Source: Syntrophomonas sp. DTU019 (GTDB taxonomy: Bacteria; Bacillota; Syntrophomonadia; Syntrophomonadales; Syntrophomonadaceae). Taken from it: DNA of 42,706 bases. Positions 16,197 through 25,345 of this stretch are shown here, piece after piece (positions within the stretch are counted from its first letter, which is position 1; each line of letters opens with the position of its first letter). Made by a program: the position numbers and the translations under genes. Location: the NCBI GenBank assembly GCA_001512785.1, contig LFSQ01000086.1, forward strand, positions 1 through 42,706. Reading direction: 5' to 3'. The notes beneath the pieces were generated by a model that did not search any database, was not told the origin of the DNA, and worked only from the letters and a program-made list of their open reading frames with translations.

Positions 16197-18002
16197 CTAT
16201 TCCGCCAGCAGGGGCAGCATTTTAAAGTTAAGGCAATCCACCAGCCCGCGATTGGTAAGCCGCAGTTCAGGCAATACCGGCAGCGATATCAAAGACATGG
16301 TCATAAAAGGCGAAACCAGTTCACAGCCCAGGTCTTTCCAGGCCTGATCCAGCCTGGCCACGTTTTCCGCCACTTCTTCCAGGGTCCGGTCAGACATCAA
16401 ACCAGCGATGGGCAGGGGCAGCAAGGCTATCACCGCACCGTTTTTAACCGCTATCATGCCGCCGCCAACCTCAGCCAGGGTATTCCCCGCCAGAGCCATG
16501 TCTTCATCATTGGTACCAACTATCAAAAGATTATGGCTGTCATGAGCCACAGTTGAGGCTACCGCCCCGGCCTTTAAGCCAAAGCCCTGCACGTATCCCA
16601 AACCGTAAGAACCATCCCCGCCGTGCCTTTCCATCACCATCACTTTGGCAATATCACCGGCTTCCCGGTAGAGGGGCTGCCCGTTTTCCACCTTCATTTC
16701 GATCAGACGGTGATAAGTACCCACATGGGCTTCGCGTATTTCCATGACATGTGCCTTAACCGTGGAAACACCAACCGGCGCCTTAATAACAAAATGCTGA
16801 GGGGACAACTTTTCCGTGAGATGCACGGAATGGCGCGCCTCCCCAGGATAGGTATAGGAAGGCAGTTCCGTGACCATATGGCCGTTTTCCGCCACTATTT
16901 TCCCGTCCACCATCACTTTATCAACCCTGACCTCGGCCAGATCGCTGATAAAGTTGATATCCGCACAGCGTCCCGGCGATATGCTTCCCAAATGCCGGTC
17001 TACCCGAAAGCACTGGGCAGTATTGAGGGTTACCATCTGCACCGCGGTGAGGGGATCGACACCCTGCCTGATGGCCTGGCGCACCACATGATCGAGGTGC
17101 CCCAGTTCCCGCAAGGTATGGGGGTGAACATCGTCTGTAACCAGAATCGCATAGCGGCTATCAATACGATTCTCAGTGATGGCCCGGACGGTCTGCTTCA
17201 CATCATGCCAGGCCGAGCCTTCGCGCATTTTGGCATACATCCCCAGCCTCATCCGGGCCAGGGCATCCTCTTTGGTGGTGCTTTCGTGGCAGGAGGCTAT
17301 TCCGGCCGCAGCATAAGCCGGCAGTCCGATTTCCAGGTCAGGGATGGAATAATGCCCGGTAATCGGTTTGCCCGCATCCAGGGTGGCTTTAAGCTCCCCG
17401 TGAGCATTTTCGTCCCCGTAAATAATGCCGGGGAAATTCATCATTTCCCCCAAACCGATAATGCGGTCATCATTCATGGCCGCTTTGATATCATCCGGAC
17501 CGAAAACCGCCCCGGCATCTTCAAAGCCGGGCGCAGCCGGGACACAAGAAGGCATGGTGGCATAGACTTTCATGGGCATTAGCCGGCCTTCTGCCAGCAT
17601 CATCTGAACCCCCTTCATGCCCAATACATTGGCAATCTCGTGAGGATCCATAAATATCGTGGTGGTTCCCCTGGGCAAGGCTGCCCGGGTGAACTCCCTG
17701 ACCGACAACATGCTGCTTTCAACATGCAGATGCCCGTCCAGGAACCCGGGAACCAGTGTGTATCCAGCAGCATCAATTATTTGCGTGTCTTCCCCGATGG
17801 TATGGTCAACTTTGCCTACAGTGACAATCCGCCCGTGTTTGATAGCAACATCCTTATGCTCCTCGATTTCCCTGGTATTGACATTCACAATGCTCGCGCC
17901 GCGTATCACCACATCGGCTTTTAAAATGCCCATGGCTGTTTGGGCAAGCTCCGCTGTTATTTCATTAAAACTCTTCTCGGTAAGGTTATATGATATGTTC
18001 AT
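16197..18002 (-). CDS. ade: Adenine deaminase
   Basis: A 601-residue amidohydrolase converting adenine to hypoxanthine and ammonia in purine salvage. The metal site motif DGHLHVESS is at about 89-97 (H91, H93), followed by PRGTTTIFMDPHEIANV, GLGEMMNFPG, the HESTTKEDA segment and the C-terminal adenine-deaminase domain (HDSHNLLIVGTNDEDM). Length is typical of AdeC. ATG 18002 follows AAAGGTGA by 5 bases; earlier in-frame starts at 18011 (GTG) and 18008 overlap that site. It stands alone; a 200-base leader lies upstream. Confidence 0.95.
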   Translation of the reverse strand: MNISYNLTEKSFNEITAELAQTAMGILKADVVIRGASIVNVNTREIEEHKDVAIKHGRIVTVGKVDHTIGEDTQIIDAAGYTLVPGFLDGHLHVESSMLSVREFTRAALPRGTTTIFMDPHEIANVLGMKGVQMMLAEGRLMPMKVYATMPSCVPAAPGFEDAGAVFGPDDIKAAMNDDRIIGLGEMMNFPGIIYGDENAHGELKATLDAGKPITGHYSIPDLEIGLPAYAAAGIASCHESTTKEDALARMRLGMYAKMREGSAWHDVKQTVRAITENRIDSRYAILVTDDVHPHTLRELGHLDHVVRQAIRQGVDPLTAVQMVTLNTAQCFRVDRHLGSISPGRCADINFISDLAEVRVDKVMVDGKIVAENGHMVTELPSYTYPGEARHSVHLTEKLSPQHFVIKAPVGVSTVKAHVMEIREAHVGTYHRLIEMKVENGQPLYREAGDIAKVMVMERHGGDGSYGLGYVQGFGLKAGAVASTVAHDSHNLLIVGTNDEDMALAGNTLAEVGGGMIAVKNGAVIALLPLPIAGLMSDRTLEEVAENVARLDQAWKDLGCELVSPFMTMSLISLPVLPELRLTNRGLVDCLNFKMLPLLAE

Positions 18003-18204
18003 GACCATCACCTTTCTGGCTTTAAGCCGGGATGTTACTCGTCAGCACCACTTCAACATCGTTACGCCGCAGCCCTTATTTCCGGGTCATGCCAGGCGTT
18101 GTCAGAAATAGCTTCTCCCCATGTCTCATAAGGATATACCTTCAGGCCTGATTCACAAGCATTCGCCCGGCAAGTATTACTCAACCTTGGTTACTTAAAT
18201 TATA
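18003..18204 (-). promoter_or_regulatory. Long leader of ade with probable -10 box
   Basis: On the minus strand a TATAAT lies at 18199-18204, with only a weak -35, giving an untranslated leader of about 190 bases. It contains several short hairpins (for example AAGG/CCTT around TATA near 18130). It lacks the purine-riboswitch core, so any regulatory role is open. Bases 18205-18367 hold nothing else that I recognise besides the start region of the next gene. Confidence 0.3.
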
Positions 18205-18367
18205 CAGCTTATTAGCAATAACTCCCATTTATACTGCAGGTTGGCTGAAGCAAAGGATTGTCTACGTTTCCGCTTGCAGCCCATGAAAATCCGTTTTTGG
18301 TTTAGTCGGTTTATTCTTTTTCATGGTAGAATGGCCATAATATAGCTAATAAGGAGGAGTTTGGTGT

Positions 18368-18907
18368 ATGTTGGAAATGGACAAAACCGCCTTGCTGATT
18401 GTAGATATTCAAGGGGTCCTGGCCAGGACGGTATATGAGGCCAATCTGATCTATGGCAACTGGCAGAAACTGATTAAGGCTGCCCAGCTTTTCCAACTGC
18501 CTATTGTCCTGATGGAACAGAACCCCCGGGGACTGGGACCGACCATCCCGGAACTGCGCGAATTGCTGGGAGATCTGCCCGCTATAGAAAAGATGACCTT
18601 TAACGCCTGTTTAAATGAGGAGTTTTTGAAAAGACTGAGAGAAATAGGAAGAGAGCAGATTCTTGTGGCTGGTGTTGAGGCCCATGTCTGTGTTTACCAG
18701 ACCGTTTGCGGCCTGCTTAAGGAACCTTACCAGATATATGTGGCATCGGATGCGGTGTCGTCTCGCACCTCCTGGAACCGCATGAGAGCTTTGGAGCGTA
18801 TGCGGGAACTGGGAGCCGTCATCACTACCACCGAGATGGCCCTGTTTGAAATGATGAGGACCTCAGAGGGAGAATTGTTCAGGCAGTTCATTAAAATAGT
18901 GAAATGA
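18368..18907 (+). CDS. Isochorismatase-family cysteine hydrolase
   Basis: A 179-residue cysteine hydrolase with the catalytic triad in place: D13 (LIVDIQG), K75 (IEKMTFNA) and C108 (VEAHVCVYQT), plus the YVASDAVSSR strand-turn typical of YcaC-like members. Members hydrolyse amides or isochorismate; nicotinamidase-specific metal-site residues are not obvious, so it belongs to the uncharacterised YcaC-like branch. AAGGAGGAG precedes the ATG by 8-9 bases. The gene is single and is followed at once by a CCAACAGA palindrome. Confidence 0.88.
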   Translation: MLEMDKTALLIVDIQGVLARTVYEANLIYGNWQKLIKAAQLFQLPIVLMEQNPRGLGPTIPELRELLGDLPAIEKMTFNACLNEEFLKRLREIGREQILVAGVEAHVCVYQTVCGLLKEPYQIYVASDAVSSRTSWNRMRALERMRELGAVITTTEMALFEMMRTSEGELFRQFIKIVK

Positions 18908-18908
18908 G

Positions 18909-18949
18909 GCCAACAGAATAGCCAACAAAAAGAACGTCCCTCTGTTGGC
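18909..18949. repeat. CCAACAGA-type palindromic repeat
   Basis: GCCAACAGA (18909-18917) pairs with TCTGTTGGC (18941-18949). The inside carries a GCCAACAAAAAGAACGTCCC stretch. It belongs to the same family as the elements at 28955, 39014 and 14878. It begins 2 bases after the hydrolase stop and may act as its terminator or stabiliser. Confidence 0.8.
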
Positions 18950-19366
18950 AAATCCCTAAATGCGGTTAATTTATCTTGAATAAACCTGGTTTTCTCGACG
19001 CCATATACTGCTTTGGCAATTTGTAAAGCGACCCTAATTATGCTATTTTGTTATTTAGATTCATCGTGGCGATAAATGTAATAATAGTAAAGTGTCATCA
19101 CATACAGTAACATGATTATTACATGGGACTCGATCAGGCAGGCAATCGCTAAGAGTTTGGTTTGTTCAACAAGGTGAATTACGGGTAATAGAGGAATTGT
19201 ACTTTAGTAGAATACAGATGGGATTAGAAGTGTTGTCCCTTTCCCGTAACGGAAAGGGACAATCTTTTCAAGCTAAAAAGAAGGTTAAGGCTATCAGCGA
19301 GGAAAGACGCAGCACCTGATTAAGAAAATGAAGGTCAGCAGTGAAGCTGTATACTAAACCAATAGG
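18950..19366 (+). other. Intergenic region with one strong terminator
   Basis: No coding frame with a ribosome binding site or family resemblance was found on either strand. The only clear element is the hairpin listed at 19233. A possible remnant gene cannot be excluded. Confidence 0.4.
19233..19268 (+). terminator. Strong intrinsic terminator
   Basis: TTGTCCCTTTCC (19233-19244) pairs perfectly with GGAAAGGGACAA (19251-19262), followed by TCTTTT. The plus direction has the better T-run. It lies between the convergent hydrolase and stress-protein genes. Confidence 0.7.
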
Positions 19367-20053
19367 TTAAACATCTTCGTCCTGGTCCATATTGAGTTCC
19401 ACACAGGTAAAATCTTTGACAATACCCTCTATTACCTCTACCTGTAAGGTTTCATTATCTTTCATGAATTTATAGATGCCGTTATTAAAATCGGTACCGA
19501 TTTCTTTAAAAAAGATGCCTTCACAGACCGCATCTTTGGAGCATTTGAAAACCAAACGAAAGTGGTCGTCTTCCTTTATCAAATAGGAGCGTATGCCTTT
19601 TTCGTAATTGCTATGAGGATCTTTGAGATAACGGGCTACTGATATGATGTGCAAATCTACAAAAGGTATTTCGCGTAATAATAAGTTTACCAGCGATTCT
19701 TTGGTCATTTGTTCCCAGCGGCTCTGGGCGGTTTGGCCGATAATTATCTGAGTTATATTCTTTTGCCGTGCAACTTCGGCAATCACTTTATGGGTGGGCC
19801 GTCTTTCATTATCCTTGAGGATAAAACCATCAGCATTTATCTCAGTCGCCAACTGTTTCCACTTGGTGATATAATTGGACTTTTCAGCGTCCAATTCGTC
19901 AAAAGGTTTGGGGTCTACAGTCAGAATATAAAGCGGGCAATCAAATATTTTGGCGATTGCACAGCCCCGCCGTATGAGCCGTTCACCATTGGGTCCATAA
20001 TAGACACAAACCAGGATACTTTCGTCCAGGCGGGATTTTTTCTTGTTCAGCAT
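19367..20053 (-). CDS. KdpD-type universal stress (USP) domain protein
   Basis: A 228-residue soluble protein. Residues 10-145 form a UspA-like nucleotide-binding domain most similar in style to the USP part of KdpD: ILVCVYYGPNGERLIRRGCAIA at the start and IIIGQTAQSRWEQM for the phosphate loop region. The last 80 residues (KGIRSYLIKEDDHFRLVFKC...) are a separate unrecognised domain. KdpD's USP domain takes part in potassium and c-di-AMP signalling. It is divergent from mrpA, 151 bases apart, suggesting a sensor for the antiporter operon; this is inference. GAGGT lies about 9 bases before the ATG. Confidence 0.75.
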   Translation of the reverse strand: MLNKKKSRLDESILVCVYYGPNGERLIRRGCAIAKIFDCPLYILTVDPKPFDELDAEKSNYITKWKQLATEINADGFILKDNERRPTHKVIAEVARQKNITQIIIGQTAQSRWEQMTKESLVNLLLREIPFVDLHIISVARYLKDPHSNYEKGIRSYLIKEDDHFRLVFKCSKDAVCEGIFFKEIGTDFNNGIYKFMKDNETLQVEVIEGIVKDFTCVELNMDQDEDV

Positions 20054-20109
20054 TTAATATCTACCTCGGAATCGCTGTAAAGTTCGGTTCAACCCAAAGA
20101 CCATACCAT

Positions 20110-20133
20110 TGAGTTAACAATGAATATAACTCA
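20110..20133. promoter_or_regulatory. Inverted repeat between usp and mrpA
   Basis: TGAGTTA (20110-20116) and TAACTCA (20127-20133) form a perfect 7-bp inverted repeat in the divergent control region, with partial outward extension (CCA/TGG). It could be an operator shared by both genes. No promoter boxes are convincing enough to list. Confidence 0.35.
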
Positions 20134-20204
20134 TGGCACATCAACAGTCAATCTATTTTATCTCTCAGCGGTCCCTTAATAAGCACCGATAAGGAGGAGG
20201 ATGG

Positions 20205-22613
20205 ATGGCCTGGTTCTATCCCATAATGTCTACACCATTTTTATCCGCGTTTCTGGTCCCTCTTCTCTACAAGAGGTTTAACACCTGGCTTCACATCGGT
20301 TGGTTCATCCTTCTGGTTCCGTTAGCGGTTTTTTGCCATCTTCTGTCTTATGTACCTATAATTGCTTCCGGAAAGACCATCCATCTGACCCTGCCCTGGA
20401 TCCCCTCCTATGGTATCAACCTAACCGTCAATATCGATGGGCTGTCCTTTATATTTGCCCTCATCATTGCGGGAATGGGCTTTTTGGTGATATTGTATTC
20501 CATCTATTATATGTCTAGAGATAAGGAAGCCCTGGACAATTTTTATATTTATATGCTCTTGTTTATGGGGTCCATGCTGGGCCTGGTTTTTGTTGATAAT
20601 ATATTGGTTTTATACCTTTTCTGGGAGCTGACCAGCATCTCTTCTTTTTTGCTGATTGCCTTCTGGTTTGAACGGCAGAATTCAAGAGCTGCTGCCAGCA
20701 AGTCATTGTTGATTACCATTTTCGGGGGATTATCGATGCTGGCCGGTTTCCTCCTGCTGCACATCATTACAGATACTTATAGTATTGGCGAGATGATGAG
20801 CCAAGCCGCGATGATCCAGTCCCATCCCTTATTTATACCGGCCATGTTTCTGATTCTAATTGGAGCTTTTACAAAATCAGCTCAATTCCCTTTCAGTATC
20901 TGGTTGCCGGCTGCTATGGAAGCACCTACTCCGGTAAGTGCTTACCTGCATTCAGCCACCATGGTTAAAGCAGGGATCTATTTGGTGGCTCGCTGTACTA
21001 TCATTTTTGGCGGAACCCCGGAATGGTTCTGGCTTGTTTCCGGTATCGGCCTGATCACTTTGCTATATGGCTCTATCAACGCATTAAAACAGAATGATTT
21101 AAAAGCACTGTTAGCTTACTCCACCATTAGCCAATTGGGGTTGATTATGACCTTATTGGGGCTGGGATCTGCGGCCTTGCATTTTGTCTCTGCACCACAA
21201 GGGGCCATCTACTCTATAGCCATCTTTGCCGCCATTTTTCACCTGTTTAATCATTCTACATTTAAAGGTTGTTTGTTTATGGTGGTGGGCATTATCGACC
21301 ATGAACTCGGGACTCGAGATATTAGGAGATTAGGGGGCTTACTACATTTAATGCCCGTTTCTTTTGTGCTGACTCTGACCGGAAGCCTGGCAATGGCAGG
21401 CTTGCCGCCTTTCAATGGGTTTTTAAGCAAGGAATTGTTTTTTACGGCATTGATAAACGCTGCCCAAATGCCTGTTTTTAATATGCCTTACTGGGGGACT
21501 ATTGTGGCATTTCTGGCCTGGTTTGCGAGTGTGTTAACCTTTGTTTATTGCCTGACCATCTTGCTCAAGACCTTTATGGGCAGAGCAAAAGGTCACAAAT
21601 TGAAAAAGAAACCCCGTGAAGCCTCGATGGGCATGTTAATCTCCCCGTTTATACTGGCAACTCTGGTCATAGGGATCTTTTTCTATCACCAGGGGTTTTC
21701 CCAACATTTGTTCATTCCTGCCTGGGAGGCGGTTTTGCCCACATTGGCCGGCTCTATGCATGTTGAAGTAAAGGCCTGGCATGGTTTTAGCGCCGAATTA
21801 TTGATGACCCTGGGAGTAATAGGGTTTGGAATAATGCTGTACATAACCAGGAGCAAATGGTTGCGCATTTATAATTACTATCCGCTGGGTTTGACCTTGA
21901 ATAATCTATATGAATTGTTGATGGAAAAGCTGGAGGGGGTTTCTCTGGCCATAATCAAAGGCTTTATGACCGGCTCGGTCAGGCATTATCTGCTCTATAT
22001 ACTGACATTTATTATCCTGGTTATGGGAGCAGCCATGCTATTATTTGAGGGCATGTCGTTTGACCCTTCCCGGGATGCAGTGGTTAGCTTTTATGAACTG
22101 GCCTTGCTGTTGGGAATGATCGCAACCGCTGTAACCGTTCTCCTGGCCAGGACAAGGCTGACCGCCGTTATTGCTACAGGGGCCCTGGGGTTTCTGGTGG
22201 TTTTTGTTTTTGTCCTCTTTCGCGCACCTGATTTGGCCCTCACTCAGCTGGTGGTGGAAACGGTGACCACGGTATTATTTCTGCTCTGTTTTTACCATCT
22301 GCCACAACTGCGTAAGGAGAGCATTCCTACCGGCTCCAGGGTAATAAATGCCGTAGTCTCGGTAGGGGTCGGCATGATTGTGGCTGTTGTAGCCTTTTCA
22401 GCTAATGGCCGGAGATTATTTGCACCCATTTCCAGCTATTATGAAAACGCCTATGAGCTGGCTAAAGCCAAAAATATCGTAAATGCCATCCTGGTTGATT
22501 TTCGGGGATTTGACACCATGCTTGAAATCCTGGTGCTTACCCTGGCCGGGCTTGGGGTATATACACTGATAAAACTTCGCTTGGCAGGAGGGAAAAAAGA
22601 TGAAGCGGCCTAA
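20205..22613 (+). CDS. mrpA: Mrp antiporter subunit A
   Basis: An 802-residue membrane protein, full length for MrpA. The N-terminal ~500 residues are a NuoL-like antiporter module with E141 in YLFWELTS and K224 in FTKSAQFPF, matching the conserved Glu140/Lys223 positions known from Bacillus MrpA. The C-terminal ~200 residues carry the MrpA-specific/DUF4040 part (FYELALLLGMIATAVTVLLA and ALTQLVVETVTTVLFLL with conserved acidic residues). Together with MrpB-G it exchanges cytoplasmic Na+ (or Ca2+/K+) for external H+. AAGGAGGAGG precedes ATG 20205. First gene of the operon. Confidence 0.97.
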   Translation: MAWFYPIMSTPFLSAFLVPLLYKRFNTWLHIGWFILLVPLAVFCHLLSYVPIIASGKTIHLTLPWIPSYGINLTVNIDGLSFIFALIIAGMGFLVILYSIYYMSRDKEALDNFYIYMLLFMGSMLGLVFVDNILVLYLFWELTSISSFLLIAFWFERQNSRAAASKSLLITIFGGLSMLAGFLLLHIITDTYSIGEMMSQAAMIQSHPLFIPAMFLILIGAFTKSAQFPFSIWLPAAMEAPTPVSAYLHSATMVKAGIYLVARCTIIFGGTPEWFWLVSGIGLITLLYGSINALKQNDLKALLAYSTISQLGLIMTLLGLGSAALHFVSAPQGAIYSIAIFAAIFHLFNHSTFKGCLFMVVGIIDHELGTRDIRRLGGLLHLMPVSFVLTLTGSLAMAGLPPFNGFLSKELFFTALINAAQMPVFNMPYWGTIVAFLAWFASVLTFVYCLTILLKTFMGRAKGHKLKKKPREASMGMLISPFILATLVIGIFFYHQGFSQHLFIPAWEAVLPTLAGSMHVEVKAWHGFSAELLMTLGVIGFGIMLYITRSKWLRIYNYYPLGLTLNNLYELLMEKLEGVSLAIIKGFMTGSVRHYLLYILTFIILVMGAAMLLFEGMSFDPSRDAVVSFYELALLLGMIATAVTVLLARTRLTAVIATGALGFLVVFVFVLFRAPDLALTQLVVETVTTVLFLLCFYHLPQLRKESIPTGSRVINAVVSVGVGMIVAVVAFSANGRRLFAPISSYYENAYELAKAKNIVNAILVDFRGFDTMLEILVLTLAGLGVYTLIKLRLAGGKKDEAA

Positions 22614-23025
22614 TGATGTCATTTTACGCACCGTTACCAAAGTAGCGGCAGTGATCATACTCACCTTTTCTATCCATCTCTTTATTTCCGGGCATCATTT
22701 CCCCGGGGGAGGATTTATTGGAGGGCTGACTTTTACCGCAGCTATTACCCTGCTCTTCCTGGTATATGGCATTGACACCATCAGGAAGAATGTCTCCGCC
22801 GATTTTAAGGCGGTGGCTGCAATTGGGGTGTTGATATCGGCTCTTACCGGGGTGGGAGGAATGATGGCCGGGAAACCCTTTTTGTACCAAAGCAGCGGTT
22901 CAGTTAATCTGCCCTTTTTGGGTGACACAATCCTGGCCACTGCCGTTTTGTTTGATGTAGGAGTTGCCCTGGCTGTGATCGGAACAGCTTTGACAATTAT
23001 TACGAGTATAGGTGATGATCGTTAA
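22600..23025 (+). CDS. mrpB: Mrp antiporter subunit B
   Basis: A 141-residue protein with four membrane helices and the MrpB hallmark HHFPGGGFIGGL near residues 32-43. Its start overlaps the end of mrpA by 14 bases, with GGAGGG just upstream, so translation is probably coupled. It is an essential, non-catalytic membrane subunit of the hetero-oligomeric Na+/H+ antiporter. Confidence 0.96.
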   Translation: MKRPNDVILRTVTKVAAVIILTFSIHLFISGHHFPGGGFIGGLTFTAAITLLFLVYGIDTIRKNVSADFKAVAAIGVLISALTGVGGMMAGKPFLYQSSGSVNLPFLGDTILATAVLFDVGVALAVIGTALTIITSIGDDR

Positions 23026-23364
23026 ATGGAAACCATAATGTCAATCATGGTGGGGATTTTATTCGCCATCGGGACTTATTTGATCCTATCTAAAACCTTG
23101 TTGCGGATTATCTTGGGTACCTCGATTATTGGTCATGGGGTGAATCTGCTGATTTTGACCATGGGTGGGCTAAAAAAGGGCGTTCCCCCCATACTCGGTT
23201 TAAATGAGCAATATTTTACCGATCCTCTGCCACAGGCCTTGATATTAACCGCGATTGTCATCAATTTTGCCACTACGGCACTTTTCCTGGTATTGAGTTA
23301 TCGTGCCTATTCAGTAGTGGGAAGCGATGATATCGAGCAACTAAGAGGGTTTGATGATGAATAA
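23026..23364 (+). CDS. mrpC: Mrp antiporter subunit C
   Basis: A 112-residue NuoK-like subunit with three membrane helices, containing GTYLILSKTLLRIILG, GHGVNLLIL and PLPQALILTAIVINFA, all typical of MrpC/MnhC. It starts immediately after the mrpB stop (ATG follows TAA directly), with AGGTGAT inside mrpB as the ribosome binding site. It contributes to the ion pathway between the MrpA and MrpD modules. Confidence 0.96.
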   Translation: METIMSIMVGILFAIGTYLILSKTLLRIILGTSIIGHGVNLLILTMGGLKKGVPPILGLNEQYFTDPLPQALILTAIVINFATTALFLVLSYRAYSVVGSDDIEQLRGFDDE

Positions 23365-24844
23365 TCTAATCATAGGGCCTATTATTATTCCTGTCATTAT
23401 CGGACTGGTTTTAGTAGTTTTCAAAAATAACCTGGGCCTGCATAGATATTTAAGCCTTTTCGCCACTGTGCTAATTGGGCTGCTGGCAGTGTTATTATTG
23501 AAGCAGATTAGTACCGGGGGTATCCAAGTTCTCTATTTGGGGGGATGGGAGGCACCCTTTGGTATTACCCTGGCAGCAGACACATTTGCTGTCCTACTGG
23601 TCTTGACGACAGCTATAGTAACATTTTGTTGCCTGTGGTATGCTTTTTCTTCCATTGGAGCAGAAAGAGAGCAGCACTACTTTTATCCCCTGTGTTTGTT
23701 CCTGATTGCCGGGGTAAATGGTTCTTTTTTGACCGGTGATATTTTTAACCTTTTCGTGTGTTTTGAAGTCATGCTGGTGGCCTCTTATGTGTTGATTTCC
23801 CTGGGGGGCACCAGGATGCAGCTAATAGAGTCAATCAAATATGTTTTGATCAATATGATCTCTTCTTTTTTATTTCTGGTAGCGGTGGCTTACTTATATG
23901 CCATCACCGGAACCCTAAACCTGGCTCACCTGTCCATCCGGGTTGCGCAATCGGGACAAGACGGTTTGTTGACCGTGGTGTCCTTGTTGTTTCTAATCGT
24001 GTTCAGTTTAAAAGCAGCCCTGTTTCTTTTCTATTGGCTGCCTGGTTCTTACAGTGCCCCTCCTACCGCAATAGCAGCCATATTTGCCGCCTTATTGACT
24101 AAGGTAGGAGTCTATGCCATGGTTCGCCTGTTTTCCCTGGTTTTTTATCATGACCCGGGGACAACGCACCTCTTTATCGGGGCTTTGGCAGCAGCATCCA
24201 TGGTGTTGGGTGCCCTGGGCGCTGTGGCTTATGATGATATAAAGAAGATCATCACCTATAATGTGGTGATATCAATTGGATTCGTTTTGGCTGGTTTTGC
24301 CTCTTTTTCATTGGTGGGCATAAGAGGAATGGTCTATTATTTGCTTCATGATATGATTGTAAAGGCTTTACTCTTCCTTTCAGCGGGCACGGTAATTCAT
24401 TTGACCGGTACGGCAAAAATCAGGAAGGTGAGCGGCTTGATCCGCCTGCATCCCCAACTGGGCTGGATGTTTTTTATTGCCGCCCTGTCTGTGTCAGGGA
24501 TACCCCCATTAAGCGGTTTTATCGGCAAGGTTTTCGTCACCGCGGGGGTTTTTCACAGCGCATACTATTGGCTGGGCGGGATCGGTCTGTTTACCAGTCT
24601 TATGGTCTTGTATTCGGTTATGAAAATATTTATGAATGTATTTTGGGGACACACCAATCTTACCGCAGAGACTGAAAAAGGAACAACTCAAGGATTATTG
24701 CCGCCAATTGTCGCCTTGACGGCTTTAACCATAGCGCTTGGCTTAGGAGCAGAAGGCATTCATTCATTTGTGGACCTGGCTGTAGATGGGCTGCTGAATC
24801 CGAACCTCTATATAGACGCGGTTTTAGCCCAAAATGTTAAGTAA
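23357..24844 (+). CDS. mrpD: Mrp antiporter subunit D
   Basis: A 495-residue NuoM/NuoN-like antiporter module with about 14 membrane segments. It contains the conserved glutamate in NLFVCFEVMLVASY, lysines in FSLKAALFLFYWLPGSY and KKIITYNVVISIGF, and HDMIVKALLFL. GAGGG stands 7 bases before ATG 23357; an ATG one codon earlier is possible. The start lies inside the end of mrpC (8-base overlap). With MrpA it forms the proton- and cation-translocating part of the complex. Confidence 0.96.
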   Translation: MNNLIIGPIIIPVIIGLVLVVFKNNLGLHRYLSLFATVLIGLLAVLLLKQISTGGIQVLYLGGWEAPFGITLAADTFAVLLVLTTAIVTFCCLWYAFSSIGAEREQHYFYPLCLFLIAGVNGSFLTGDIFNLFVCFEVMLVASYVLISLGGTRMQLIESIKYVLINMISSFLFLVAVAYLYAITGTLNLAHLSIRVAQSGQDGLLTVVSLLFLIVFSLKAALFLFYWLPGSYSAPPTAIAAIFAALLTKVGVYAMVRLFSLVFYHDPGTTHLFIGALAAASMVLGALGAVAYDDIKKIITYNVVISIGFVLAGFASFSLVGIRGMVYYLLHDMIVKALLFLSAGTVIHLTGTAKIRKVSGLIRLHPQLGWMFFIAALSVSGIPPLSGFIGKVFVTAGVFHSAYYWLGGIGLFTSLMVLYSVMKIFMNVFWGHTNLTAETEKGTTQGLLPPIVALTALTIALGLGAEGIHSFVDLAVDGLLNPNLYIDAVLAQNVK

Positions 24845-24865
24845 GGGAAAGAAGGTGACTTCCCC

Positions 24866-25345
24866 ATTTCTCTGCAAGTATTGATAAATAGTCTAATCGG
24901 CGTTTTATGGATGTTTTTCCTGGATAATTGGAGTGTTTTGAGTTTCACCAGCGGTTATTTGATCGGCTTATTGATCTTATTCGGTTTACAACGCTTTATC
25001 AGCAGCAAGTATTACCTGTTTACTCTACTGGATGTGTTAAAGCTGTTTTTAATCTTTATTGCTGAACTATTTGCATCCAGTATAGTGGTTATAGGTAAGA
25101 TCTTACAGCCCAGGATCACCATCAAACCCGGAATACTGGCTTTGAATACCAGTTTGGAGGGAGAGGTGGAGGTGACTTTACTGGCCTTGCTGATAACTCT
25201 AACCCCGGGTTCGGTAGTAATAGAGATTTCACCCGACAATAAGGTGTTGTACGTACATGCCATGGATATTCCCGAACTGAGCGATGGGGTTCGCCAGTCA
25301 CAAATCAGATTCGAAAAAGCGATAAAAAGGGTGACCAGACCATGA
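24866..25345 (+). CDS. mrpE: Mrp antiporter subunit E, probably starting at ATT
   Basis: A 159-residue MrpE/MnhE subunit (LWMFFLDNWSVLSFTSGYLIG..., then the family's VTLLALLITLTPGSVVIEIS and VLYVHAMDI). No ATG, GTG or CTG gives a family-like start with a ribosome binding site. The best fit is ATT at 24866: AAGGTGA (24852-24858) lies exactly 7 bases upstream, and the translation then begins (M)SLQVLINSLIGVLWMFF, matching the (M)SLQ/AFQ-ILLN start of known MrpE proteins. TTG 24881 would remove this conserved start and has no site. If correct, the rare start would lower MrpE synthesis. Confidence 0.9.
   Translation: MSLQVLINSLIGVLWMFFLDNWSVLSFTSGYLIGLLILFGLQRFISSKYYLFTLLDVLKLFLIFIAELFASSIVVIGKILQPRITIKPGILALNTSLEGEVEVTLLALLITLTPGSVVIEISPDNKVLYVHAMDIPELSDGVRQSQIRFEKAIKRVTRP

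Noticed and set aside
16623-17582. 319-codon frame antisense to adenine deaminase
   Set aside because: His-rich shadow of ade with no ribosome binding site; ade has all its motifs.
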